Of a DNA stretch of 64,000 nt, positions 34,689 through 41,892 are shown piece after piece; positions within the stretch are counted from its first letter, which is position 1; each line of letters opens with the position of its first letter. The notes beneath the pieces were generated by a model. That model had not been told where the DNA came from. It did not search any database and saw only the letters and a program-made list of their open reading frames with translations. Source of the stretch: Streptomyces sp. ITFR-16 (GTDB lineage Bacteria > Actinomycetota > Actinomycetes > Streptomycetales > Streptomycetaceae); assembly GCF_031844705.1 (NCBI RefSeq), contig NZ_CP134609.1:62001-126000 (forward strand), in the 5' to 3' direction. The position numbers and the translations under genes were made by a program.

Positions 34689-34740
34689 CGGCCCACCCTC
34701 GCGGGTCGGCGCCGGGGCGGCAAGCGGATTGCCGACGCCG

Positions 34741-35808
34741 TCAGAGTTTCTCGGTCAGCAGTGCGTGAACCGTGGTGATGAACGGGTCCGCCCGGTGCAC
34801 CCGCCGGCCGCACATGGCGGCCACCGCCGTGCCCGTGTCCGGGCGGAAGCCGAGGAACATCTGCTGCCCGAGCGTGGCCCCGGCGTGGAAGCACACCGGG
34901 CCGCTCGCCGACGGATGGCGGAACCAGGTCAGCGTGTGCGTGTGGGCGTGCCCCAGGCCGCGCCGCAGCAGCGGGCGCCGTACCTCCGCGAGCGCGGCGG
35001 CCAGCGGGCGCGAGGGCGCGGCCGCCGCCGGGAGGTGGGCCTCCAGGAATGTGAGCAGGTCCGACGGTGTCGCCCGGACCGCTCCGGCTGCGTTGAAGCC
35101 GCCGATGTCCAGCGGGGGCAGGGGCGTGCCGTCGCGTCGGTGTCCCACGGCGTCACCGTCCGGTCCGTCCGGCGGGCCCGGGAGCAGCCGGGTGCCGTGC
35201 AGGCCGAGCGGGTCCAGTACCTCCCGCCGGAGCAGCGTCTCCCAGGGGGTGCCGGTGGCGGCGGCCAGGGTGTGGCCGAGTACGGAGACCGCGAAGTTGG
35301 AGTAGTGCCAGCGGGTGCCCGGCCGGTGGCGCGGGCGGGCACGGAGGAACGCGCGGACGACCCGTTCGGCCGGGTAGCGGCTGTAGGGCGCGGTGGACCA
35401 GCGGGGCAGCGCCTGCGGGTAGAAGTCGATGGGCAGGGACCGCAGGCCGGAGGTGTGGGTGATCAGATGGCGCAGCGTGATGGCGCGCACGCCGGGGTGC
35501 ACCGGGTGGCCGGGGGCCAGCAGTTCGGCCGCCGAGTCCTCGTACCGCAGGCGGCCCCGCGCGACGAGTGCGGCCAGCAGCAGGCCGGTGAACGGCTTGG
35601 AGGCGGAACCCAGTTCGTAGTGGGGTGCGTCGCCAGGCCGCAGGCCTTCGCCGAGCTGGAAGGTGCGCCGGCCCTGGTGGCTGAGCGCGATCACGAGGCC
35701 GGGTGCGTCGATGGCGCGGGCGGCGTCGGCGAGCAGCCGGGCGCTCTCGCCGTCGTCCCGGGGCGGACGGCCGGCGGAGGCCCGGTGCACCTCCTGCGGG
35801 GCCGTCAC
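34741..35808 (-). CDS. Serine hydrolase, class C beta-lactamase/DD-peptidase family
   Basis: This 355-aa protein has the three active-site motifs of the family: S-x-x-K in LGSASKPFTG, Y-x-N in HYSNFAVSVLG and H-x-G in FHAGATLG. There is no evident signal peptide, which argues for a cytosolic peptide hydrolase, esterase or transpeptidase rather than a cell-wall enzyme. GTG 35808 overlaps the stop of the upstream DUF6895-like gene (GTGA), so translation is coupled. In this operon it could process a peptide; that is inference. Confidence 0.82.
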   Translation of the reverse strand: MTAPQEVHRASAGRPPRDDGESARLLADAARAIDAPGLVIALSHQGRRTFQLGEGLRPGDAPHYELGSASKPFTGLLLAALVARGRLRYEDSAAELLAPGHPVHPGVRAITLRHLITHTSGLRSLPIDFYPQALPRWSTAPYSRYPAERVVRAFLRARPRHRPGTRWHYSNFAVSVLGHTLAAATGTPWETLLRREVLDPLGLHGTRLLPGPPDGPDGDAVGHRRDGTPLPPLDIGGFNAAGAVRATPSDLLTFLEAHLPAAAAPSRPLAAALAEVRRPLLRRGLGHAHTHTLTWFRHPSASGPVCFHAGATLGQQMFLGFRPDTGTAVAAMCGRRVHRADPFITTVHALLTEKL

Positions 35809-36728
35809 GCGGGGGCCGGGGCGGCGAGGTCGGACAGGGCGCGGGACAGAGCCAGCGCCGAGGCGAACGCCGCGACCAGCGTGGGGTGGTAGACGAGGTC
35901 GAACACGGACTCCTCGTCGCCTTCCGGCATGGCGCCCATCACCGGCATCGCCCCGTCGGCCTGCTGCGCCCCGGCGAATCCGGCCCAGGCCGCCGGGTCG
36001 AGGGTGGGCTCCGGGAGGCAGGCGTCGACGACGAGCAGTTCGCCCAGCAGGTCCCAGCGGCCGAGGTCGAGCCAGTCGTCGAGCCACACCGGCAGCCACA
36101 GGGCGAGGTAGTCCGCCACGTCGTCGGGCAGCCCGGCGGGGTTGGCGCCCCAGTCGGTCAGGTGGAACACCGTGTGCGTGATGTCATAGCCGATGTTTCC
36201 CTCGACGGTCCACGGCTCGGGCCGCTGCGCCAGCCAGGTGCGTCGGTATGCCTCGTCGAGCGGCATGCTCGGCTCCACTCCGAAGCGGCGCTCCATGGCG
36301 CTGAGTCCGAGCCGGCGCACCGGCACGACCTCCAGCGCGCCCCAGCTGGTGAGCCGGTGGTTGAGCCGGACGGCCTTCTCCAGGGAGGGTTCGCGGAAGC
36401 CCAGTTCCCGGAAGGGGACGTAGACCTCCATGGGCACGGGGCAGAGCGGTTCGCGGCGCTGACCGTCCAGCAGCCGGGCGCCCGAGCCCAGCAGTTCGTG
36501 CCAGGCGTGGTCCAGGAGCTTGCGCGCGAGGTCGGCCTGCCGGGATCCGGCGACACCCTCCCGGAAGATGACCTTGCTGATCAGCGCCAGTTCGCCGAGC
36601 GGCTTGAACCGGTCCAGGACACCCACCTCGGGCGGCGGGTCGTCGTCCAGGCGGAAGCCCGCCCGGTGGTCGTAGAGCCATCCCAGGGCCCGCGCGCCCA
36701 CGTCATGGATCTGCTGGATGCCGCTCAT
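35805..36728 (-). CDS. DUF6895-like protein, paralog 2
   Basis: This 307-aa soluble helical protein is a diverged paralog of the upstream gene. Shared features are ALGWLYDHRAGF, a KPLGELALI segment, PMEVYVPFRELGFREP, IGYDITHTVFHLTDWG and a C-terminal YHPTLVAAFASALALSRAL. The His residues in THTVFHLTDW are conserved between the two copies. I place it tentatively in DUF6895; biochemical role unknown. It sits 43 bases after paralog 1 and overlaps the beta-lactamase-like gene by four bases. Confidence 0.7.
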   Translation of the reverse strand: MSGIQQIHDVGARALGWLYDHRAGFRLDDDPPPEVGVLDRFKPLGELALISKVIFREGVAGSRQADLARKLLDHAWHELLGSGARLLDGQRREPLCPVPMEVYVPFRELGFREPSLEKAVRLNHRLTSWGALEVVPVRRLGLSAMERRFGVEPSMPLDEAYRRTWLAQRPEPWTVEGNIGYDITHTVFHLTDWGANPAGLPDDVADYLALWLPVWLDDWLDLGRWDLLGELLVVDACLPEPTLDPAAWAGFAGAQQADGAMPVMGAMPEGDEESVFDLVYHPTLVAAFASALALSRALSDLAAPAPA

Positions 36729-36771
36729 GCGGCGACTCCCTTCGTACGGCTGGTGCGGAGGCCGGTGCGGC

Positions 36772-37824
36772 TCATACGGCGGCCCCGGTGGCTGCCGGCG
36801 CGGCGTCGGCCGGGTGGGCGGTGAGCCGCTTGAGGGACAGCGCGGCGGCGAACGCGATCACCAGGGTGGAGTGGTAGCAGGCGAGGAAGGGGTAGGGGTC
36901 CGGCTCCGGGCCCGCATCGCGCGGCCGGGCGGCCTCCGGCGGCGGGTCGCCCTCCGGCGGCTGAGCCGGGGAGAGCGTGGGGCCGGTCTCCGGTACGGCG
37001 CCGCTCGGGGCCTGTGCGGCGGCGAGCGCGGGCCAGGCGGCGTCCAGCAGATCCATGGGCGGCGGGCCCGGCAGGGCGGCGGCGACCGCGAGCAGCTCGC
37101 CGGTCAGGTCCCACTGCCGGCTCTCCAGACAGCCGTCGATCCAGGGCGGCAGCCAGTCCCGCAGATACGCGTCGATGCCGGCGGGCATCCGCTCGGGGAA
37201 GCAGCACCAGTCGGTGATGTGGAAAACGGTGTGGGTCAGCGCGTAGCCGGAGGGTCCTTCGAACATCCAGGGTTCGCAGAGCCCGCCCAGCCAGGTGCGC
37301 GCGAGGACCGCGTCCGCGTCGGTGTGCGGGGCGGTGCCGACCCGCAGCTCCGAGTTGATGAGTCCCAGCTCCCGGTTGGCGTGCTGCTCGGTGTGCGCCC
37401 AGCCCCTGGTGCCGGAGAGCGTCCCGGCCAGGCGCTCGAAGCCCTCGTTGCGCAGCCCGTAGCCGGCGAAGGCGGCGTAGATCTCGTACGGGTACGCGGC
37501 GAAGGGCTCGCCGCGCAGCAGCTCCAGCAGCAGGTCACCGGCGTGCACTTGCTCCCACGCGAACGTGATGAGCTCTCGGGCCGTTCCGTGTTCCGGGGTG
37601 TCCGGGGCGGTGCTGCGGACGATCGTGGTGCAGAGCTGGGCCAGTTCGCCGAGGGGTTTGAGGGTGCGGTTGACCTCGGTGTGCGGCTCCAGTACGTCCG
37701 GGGGGAGGACGAAGCCCGAGCGGTGGGCGTCGGCCCAGCCGAGGGCCTGGCGCAGGACGCGGGGCAGGACGGACAGCGCCGTCCCCGTCGTACCGCCGGG
37801 GGCGGCGGCCGCCGATGACGTCAC
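36772..37824 (-). CDS. DUF6895-like protein, paralog 1
   Basis: This 350-aa protein has the same layout as its neighbour: ALGWADAHRSGF, LKPLGELAQL, YPYEIYAAFAGYGLRNEGFE, GYALTHTVFHITDWC and a C-terminal YHSTLVIAFAAALSLKRL. A Pro/Glu-rich insertion precedes the C-terminal segment. The matching THTVFHxTDW block suggests a shared active or binding site. It overlaps the upstream hypothetical gene by four bases (ATGA). The pair lies in an operon headed by a 58-aa peptide gene. Confidence 0.7.
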   Translation of the reverse strand: MTSSAAAAPGGTTGTALSVLPRVLRQALGWADAHRSGFVLPPDVLEPHTEVNRTLKPLGELAQLCTTIVRSTAPDTPEHGTARELITFAWEQVHAGDLLLELLRGEPFAAYPYEIYAAFAGYGLRNEGFERLAGTLSGTRGWAHTEQHANRELGLINSELRVGTAPHTDADAVLARTWLGGLCEPWMFEGPSGYALTHTVFHITDWCCFPERMPAGIDAYLRDWLPPWIDGCLESRQWDLTGELLAVAAALPGPPPMDLLDAAWPALAAAQAPSGAVPETGPTLSPAQPPEGDPPPEAARPRDAGPEPDPYPFLACYHSTLVIAFAAALSLKRLTAHPADAAPAATGAAV

Positions 37825-38513
37825 CGCGCCCGCCCCTCGGCCATCAGCCGGGCCGCCCGGACGTGCAGCGCGACCCGGGGGTCCGTACCGCCCATGAGCT
37901 CGACGAAGTCGAGTCCGCGTTCCAGGCCCAGGCTGTCGGGGCGGCCCTCCAACGCGGCCAGCCAGCGTCCGGTGCCCGCCGCCTGGAGCCAGTTGCGCCG
38001 GCGTACCGCGCGCACGAACCCCCGGGACAGGTCCACGACCCGGTGGGCGGCGGCGCGGTGCACGGCGGAGGAGGCGGCCGGAACGGCGAGCGGGGCGAGC
38101 ACGGAGAGCTGATGGGTGAAGGCCTGCCAGGGGGCGCCTTCGAGCCAGGCCGCGTCCGGTTCACCGGCGCCGGGTTCCCCGGTCCGCGCCGTCCGGTTCA
38201 GGGCGGACAGCATGCCCCAGTGGCTCCAGACCGCGGCGTCGGAGGCATCGGGCTTGGGCGGGAACTCCCGTACGGCGCGGTGGAGCACCGCGAGGTCTCC
38301 GGGGTGCGGGTGGTGTCCGTGCAGCACGCTGGGCAGAAGCAGGTCGGCTCCGATGACGCGTACCGCGGCGATTCCCGTCCGGTCGTCCTCGTCGATTCCG
38401 GCCGCGCCGCAAACCGTGGCGAGGTGGTCCCCGCTCCGAAGAGCGAGGACCACCTCTGTTGCCAGGTCATGCACGGCACCCGCGAGGGGGGACGGAGCAT
38501 GTGACTGGTCCAT
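37821..38513 (-). CDS. Hypothetical protein in peptide operon
   Basis: This 230-aa, mostly helical, soluble protein contains IAAVRVIGADLLLPSVLHGHHP and VWSHWGMLSALNRT. I recognise no family. It starts 10 bases after the stop of the 58-aa peptide gene and overlaps paralog 1, so the four genes form a coupled unit. A role linked to the peptide is likely from arrangement only. Confidence 0.62.
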   Translation of the reverse strand: MDQSHAPSPLAGAVHDLATEVVLALRSGDHLATVCGAAGIDEDDRTGIAAVRVIGADLLLPSVLHGHHPHPGDLAVLHRAVREFPPKPDASDAAVWSHWGMLSALNRTARTGEPGAGEPDAAWLEGAPWQAFTHQLSVLAPLAVPAASSAVHRAAAHRVVDLSRGFVRAVRRRNWLQAAGTGRWLAALEGRPDSLGLERGLDFVELMGGTDPRVALHVRAARLMAEGRAR

Positions 38514-38523
38514 GTGCTACCGA

Positions 38524-38700
38524 CTAGCCCTTCTTCGGGCGCGGGGTCGGCGGCGAGAGCAGCAGTGCGGAGCCGCCTCCGAGGAGGGCGAGGTACGCGC
38601 ACTCGCGGGAGTCACGGTAGAAGCCTTCGGCCTCGCCCGGGTTGAGCGCCTCGTCGAGGTCCAGCTCGATGTCGGTGGCAGTGGATTCTGTGGTGTACAT
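38524..38700 (-). CDS. Small peptide with acidic leader-like N-terminus (possible RiPP precursor)
   Basis: This 58-aa peptide has an acidic leader-like first half (TATDIELDLDEALNPGEAEG) with an ELDLDEAL motif reminiscent of RiPP leaders. The second half is hydrophobic, with LALLGGGSALLL and a Pro/Lys-rich end PPTPRPKKG; there is one Cys. The ATG at 38700 has AGGACGGGG upstream. It heads the minus-strand operon. It may be a precursor, a signalling peptide or a small structural protein. Confidence 0.6.
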   Translation of the reverse strand: MYTTESTATDIELDLDEALNPGEAEGFYRDSRECAYLALLGGGSALLLSPPTPRPKKG

Positions 38701-38802
38701 GGGTGTTGCCCCGTCCTGTGGGAAATGGGGTTGACGTACGTTTCGAGTGAAATGCATGGAATGCGAAGCCGCAATCCAGATGAGCCGGCCAGGGAATTTC
38801 CG

Positions 38803-38826
38803 CATTCAATTGAATGGTGAATTCAC
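38803..38826. promoter_or_regulatory. Adjacent palindromes CATTCAATTGAATG and GTGAATTCAC
   Basis: A 14-bp and a 10-bp perfect palindrome lie end to end about 100 bases upstream of the 58-aa peptide gene. They share GAAT/ATTC elements and stand out in GC-rich DNA, so they are good operator candidates. No regulator gene adjoins. Confidence 0.45.
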
Positions 38827-39077
38827 ACTGCTCGTCGCAGGGCGCTGACCTGCGAATACATACATTCCACTCCCCAAATGGCGGGTAGTGCGCGGGGCGC
38901 ATCCAGCGTCCCGAGGCGTGCACCCGGAGGGTTCGGCTCCGCCGTGGCGGCCCGATTTCCGCGCAGGAAGGCGGGCGGATCCGCCCACACAGTCGCCCGC
39001 CCGCCCCGGGGCACGGCGGGGCCCCGGCCGCCGGAAGGCCCCCTCCCACTGAACGGCGGGTAAGTCGGAAGGCACCG

Positions 39078-39106
39078 TTGAGACATCAACTCGCCTGCTC
39101 TAAGGT
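39078..39106 (+). promoter_or_regulatory. Promoter of the 22-codon peptide operon
   Basis: TTGAGA (39078-39083) and TAAGGT (39101-39106) are separated by 17 bases. The predicted transcript begins near 39113 and has a leader of about 84 bases before the peptide ATG. Confidence 0.6.
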
Positions 39107-39157
39107 CTCGTTCATCAACCGGCCGACTCGGCTGCGAGAGTGCACCACAGGGAGCCC

Positions 39158-39177
39158 GGCCGCCTTGCGGGGCGGCC
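39158..39177 (+). promoter_or_regulatory. Leader stem-loop before the peptide ribosome site
   Basis: GGCCGCC (39158-39164) pairs with GGCGGCC (39171-39177) around a 6-base loop. It ends about 20 bases before the peptide ATG. It could stabilise the mRNA or modulate translation. Confidence 0.4.
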
Positions 39178-39196
39178 CGGAGAAGGGAGATCCACC

Positions 39197-39265
39197 ATGG
39201 TCAAGCACTACATCAAGTACGCGTTCAGCACCCTCACCGCGGCGATGTTCGCCAGCATGGTCTGA
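39197..39265 (+). CDS. 22-aa hydrophobic peptide gene
   Basis: The ORF starts at ATG 39197 with AGGGAG seven bases upstream and stops at TGA 39263-39265. The product begins MVKHYIKYAF, then STLTAAMFASMV: a basic, aromatic N-terminus and a Thr/Ala/Met-rich hydrophobic end. A strong promoter precedes it, and an 11-bp stem-loop follows 13 bases after the stop and before the ligase gene. That layout is typical of precursor-peptide genes. It could be a modified peptide, a pheromone or a signal-like substrate for the membrane protease-like protein two genes on. Its small size makes the call uncertain. Confidence 0.6.
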   Translation: MVKHYIKYAFSTLTAAMFASMV

Positions 39266-39277
39266 CGGATCAGCCCG

Positions 39278-39309
39278 GCCTGGACCGGGAGTGCAGCACC
39301 GGTCCAGGC
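39278..39309 (+). terminator. 11-bp stem-loop between peptide gene and ligase gene
   Basis: GCCTGGACCGG (39278-39288) pairs perfectly with 39299-39309 around a 10-base loop. It ends a few bases before the AGGAGG of the ligase gene. Probable attenuator or 3' stabiliser that lets the peptide mRNA exceed that of the enzymes. Confidence 0.6.
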
Positions 39310-39323
39310 GTCAGGAGGCTCCT

Positions 39324-40790
39324 TTGTTCGGCACCGCGCTCAGCCAGCTCCGCTACGGCATGGCGATCCTGCGCAATCGGCGGATCCGCCCGCAGGACCT
39401 GGAGCGCATCGCCCGCGACCTGGTCGCGACCCTCGCGGAGTTCGGTGAACCGGGGGCGGACTCGGCCCTCCTGCCCGGTCAGGCCGGAGCCGTCGACCCG
39501 GCCGTACGGCGCACCGTCACCGAACGCAGCCTGCGGGCCACGGCACGGGCCGCCGCGCGGCACACCGCGTACTACCGCCGCACGTTCGACACGCTCGGCC
39601 TCGACCCGCGCACCCTCACCCCGGAGACCTGGGACCAGGTCCCGGTCACCCCCAAGACGGCGCTGCGCGGTCTGCCGGCCGCCTTCGTGTCCGCCGCCTC
39701 CTCGCCCGCGCTGATGGCGCTCACCACCGGGACCAGCGGCACACCCACCACGGTCTGGTACTCCCGGGCCGAGGTGGAGATCGCGGTCGCCATGAGCACG
39801 GTGTCCGCCGTGCTCGGCATGGGCCTGCGCCCCCGGCACACCGTGGCGTACGCGGGATGCTCCCGGGCGACCCTGCCGTTGCTCAATGTGGAGGAGTCGG
39901 TGACCCGGATCGGCGCTGCGTTCGTCCAGATCGGCACCGTGGAGCCGGCTGTGGCGCTGAACCGGCTCGCCGCCCCGCTCGGGCTGCGCGGCAAGGCCCC
40001 GCAGATCACCCACCTGACGGTGTCCGCGTCCTACCTGGCCGCTCTCGTCGAGGAGGCGGAGCAGAGCGGCTGGCGCGCCGCGGACTTCGGGCTCGAATCC
40101 ATCGGCGTGGGCGGCGAACCGCTCTCGGACCCCTTGCGGGAGCGGGCGGCCGCGGCCCTGGGCGGCACGCTCTCCACCTCGTACATGATGACCGAGACCG
40201 TACCGTCGGGCGGGACCCCGTGTACGGAGGGGCATCTGCACCACACCACCGAGTTCGGGCACCTGGAAGTGCTCGACCCCGTGACCCACGCGCCGACGCG
40301 GCCGGGGGCCGTCGGCATCATCGTGCAGACCCCGTACGTCCCCTACCGGGACTGCACCCTGCTGCTGCGCTACGCGACGGGCGACCTGGTCCGGCTCCCG
40401 GAGAACGCCGTGGGCTGCGAACTGGGCCATCTGCCGGCGACCTCGCCGGTCCTCGGCCGCTGGTCGGGCCCCCTCAGCGTCGAGGTGCCGACCCGGTCGG
40501 TCCTGAACCTGCTGGAGGCGGAGCCGGAGATACCGCTGCCGGCCCGTTACGCCCTGGTCGACGGCCCCTCCGGCCCCCGCCTCCATGTCCTGGTCCGCCG
40601 ATCGCCCGCCACGGGTCTGCTGGGCAGACTGGAGGAGCGGGCCACCGCCCAGGGGCTCGCGCTGGACGCCGTCGTACTGCACGACGACCCGGCCTCGATG
40701 CCCGCGACCGGGCCGGTCCGGGCCGATCTGCGGGAACAGACCTTCGAGCCGGCCCGCCCCGCCGCCGTACGGATCGCGAGCCCGGCGTGA
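39324..40790 (+). CDS. Adenylate-forming ligase (phenylacetate-CoA ligase-like)
   Basis: This 488-aa enzyme of the ANL superfamily, PaaK-like, activates a carboxylate as the acyl-adenylate. The ATP loop is LTTGTSGTPTTVW, the adenine site is SIGVGGEPLS followed by SYMMTETVPSGG, and the ribose-binding Asp lies in RYATGDLVRL. A short C-terminal domain follows. TTG 39324 is chosen because AGGAGG lies just upstream; no ATG or GTG suits. Its stop overlaps the next start (GTGA). With a peptide gene upstream, it may activate a peptide C-terminus or an acyl group attached to the peptide; both are inference. Confidence 0.8.
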   Translation: MFGTALSQLRYGMAILRNRRIRPQDLERIARDLVATLAEFGEPGADSALLPGQAGAVDPAVRRTVTERSLRATARAAARHTAYYRRTFDTLGLDPRTLTPETWDQVPVTPKTALRGLPAAFVSAASSPALMALTTGTSGTPTTVWYSRAEVEIAVAMSTVSAVLGMGLRPRHTVAYAGCSRATLPLLNVEESVTRIGAAFVQIGTVEPAVALNRLAAPLGLRGKAPQITHLTVSASYLAALVEEAEQSGWRAADFGLESIGVGGEPLSDPLRERAAAALGGTLSTSYMMTETVPSGGTPCTEGHLHHTTEFGHLEVLDPVTHAPTRPGAVGIIVQTPYVPYRDCTLLLRYATGDLVRLPENAVGCELGHLPATSPVLGRWSGPLSVEVPTRSVLNLLEAEPEIPLPARYALVDGPSGPRLHVLVRRSPATGLLGRLEERATAQGLALDAVVLHDDPASMPATGPVRADLREQTFEPARPAAVRIASPA

Positions 40791-41830
40791 ACACCGCGGC
40801 ACTGGTGGGCCTCAATCTCTGCGTCGCCGCGATCACGGTGGCGGGCCTGGTCTACTTCGGCCGGGTCCGGATGCCCCGTCCACCGGTCGGCCGGTACGAA
40901 CTCCCGGATGTCGCCGTGGTGTTCGTCGTGGTCATGGCCGCTCCCCTGCTCTACCTGGAACTCCCCCGGGCCGCCGTGGCGGTCGTCTTCGGGCTGGTGC
41001 TCTGTGCGGCGCTCCAGTTCACCCTGGCGCCCCTGATCGGCGCGGGGCGGGCCTGGGTCCTCGCGGTCGTCGCGGTGGCGTCCGTCGCCGGATGCGCGTT
41101 CGCCGACCGGTCGCTCGCGGTCATGGTGCTCACCGACGCACTGCTGGCCGTCGCGGTGGTGGGGGTGGCGAACATGTGGGCGCAGAGCGGCATGCGTTCG
41201 TCCCACACGGCCTGGTTCGCGGGCGGGCTGGCGTGCTACGACCTGGTGGCGACGGGGCTCACTTCCGTCATGGACCGGTTCGCGACCCAGGTGATGGGGC
41301 TGCCCTTCGCCCCGCTGCTGGCGGTGACCCGCGGCGAGCCGCCGGTGGCGCTCGGGCTGGGCGACCTGCTCCTGCTGGTGCTCTTCCCGCTGGTGGCACT
41401 CAAGGCCTTCGGGCGGACCGCCGGTCTTCTCGCGGCAGCGACCGGGGTGGCGGTGTCCTCCGTCGTCAGCCTGCTGTTCGCTCTCGGCGCGCTGACCGGG
41501 GCGTTTCCGCTCCTGACGGCGCTCGGACCGCTGATCGTGCTCCAGCACGTGCTGTGGGTACGCGCCCGGGGGGCCGAGCGGACGGTCTCCGAATGGCGGT
41601 CGGGAGCCTCGCGCGCGGGCGCCGCCTCCGCACCCACGGACCCCGACCCGGTCCTGCTCGCGGCCCTCGACCCTACCGACGCGGACGGCCTGTGCGCCGG
41701 TCTGGCCGAGGGCGGCTGGCTCGCGGTCGCCGACGGCCGGGTGGTGGGCACCGGACCGTCACCCGGCCTCGCCCGCAGGGACGCGGGGCTCCGGGGCTGC
41801 GCATCGGTGCCCGTCGTACGGCAGAAGTGA
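40787..41830 (+). CDS. Nine-helix membrane protein with presenilin-like YD/GxGD motifs
   Basis: This 347-aa protein has about nine hydrophobic segments up to residue 262, followed by a soluble tail. Y151-D152 lies in the sixth helix (GGLACYDLVATGL) and G190-LGD-193 in the seventh (VALGLGDLLLLVLFP). The ninth helix has ALGPLIVLQHVLW in place of the usual PAL motif. This order and the two membrane aspartates are the hallmark of presenilin/signal-peptide-peptidase intramembrane proteases. GTG 40787 overlaps the ligase stop. It may cleave or export the peptide encoded upstream. Activity is unproven. Confidence 0.7.
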   Translation: MNTAALVGLNLCVAAITVAGLVYFGRVRMPRPPVGRYELPDVAVVFVVVMAAPLLYLELPRAAVAVVFGLVLCAALQFTLAPLIGAGRAWVLAVVAVASVAGCAFADRSLAVMVLTDALLAVAVVGVANMWAQSGMRSSHTAWFAGGLACYDLVATGLTSVMDRFATQVMGLPFAPLLAVTRGEPPVALGLGDLLLLVLFPLVALKAFGRTAGLLAAATGVAVSSVVSLLFALGALTGAFPLLTALGPLIVLQHVLWVRARGAERTVSEWRSGASRAGAASAPTDPDPVLLAALDPTDADGLCAGLAEGGWLAVADGRVVGTGPSPGLARRDAGLRGCASVPVVRQK

Positions 41831-41892
41831 GCCCCGGCGCACCACGTACACAGCACTCCTCTGCGCGCCTGTGCGGCCTTCGCCCCCCGCGG

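Larger units (their letters stand above)
38701..39196. other. 496-bp divergent control region between two peptide arms
   Basis: The region contains an AT-richer part near the minus arm with two perfect palindromes (38803-38826), a GC-rich middle without recognised features, and a near-consensus plus-strand promoter (39078-39106). The leader downstream of that promoter carries a 7-bp stem-loop (39158-39177). I see no convincing gene inside it. Confidence 0.5.

Noticed and set aside
34741..35808. Beta-lactamase antibiotic-resistance gene
   Set aside because: The SxxK/YxN/HxG motifs fit the broad serine hydrolase family, but there is no signal peptide and it is coupled to DUF6895-like genes, so antibiotic hydrolysis is unlikely as its main role.
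39078..40790. Extended ligase frame starting at the TTG within the promoter
   Set aside because: This start would overlap the -35 box and the peptide gene and adds 82 residues of non-homologous Arg/Ser-rich sequence; TTG 39324 with AGGAGG is far better.
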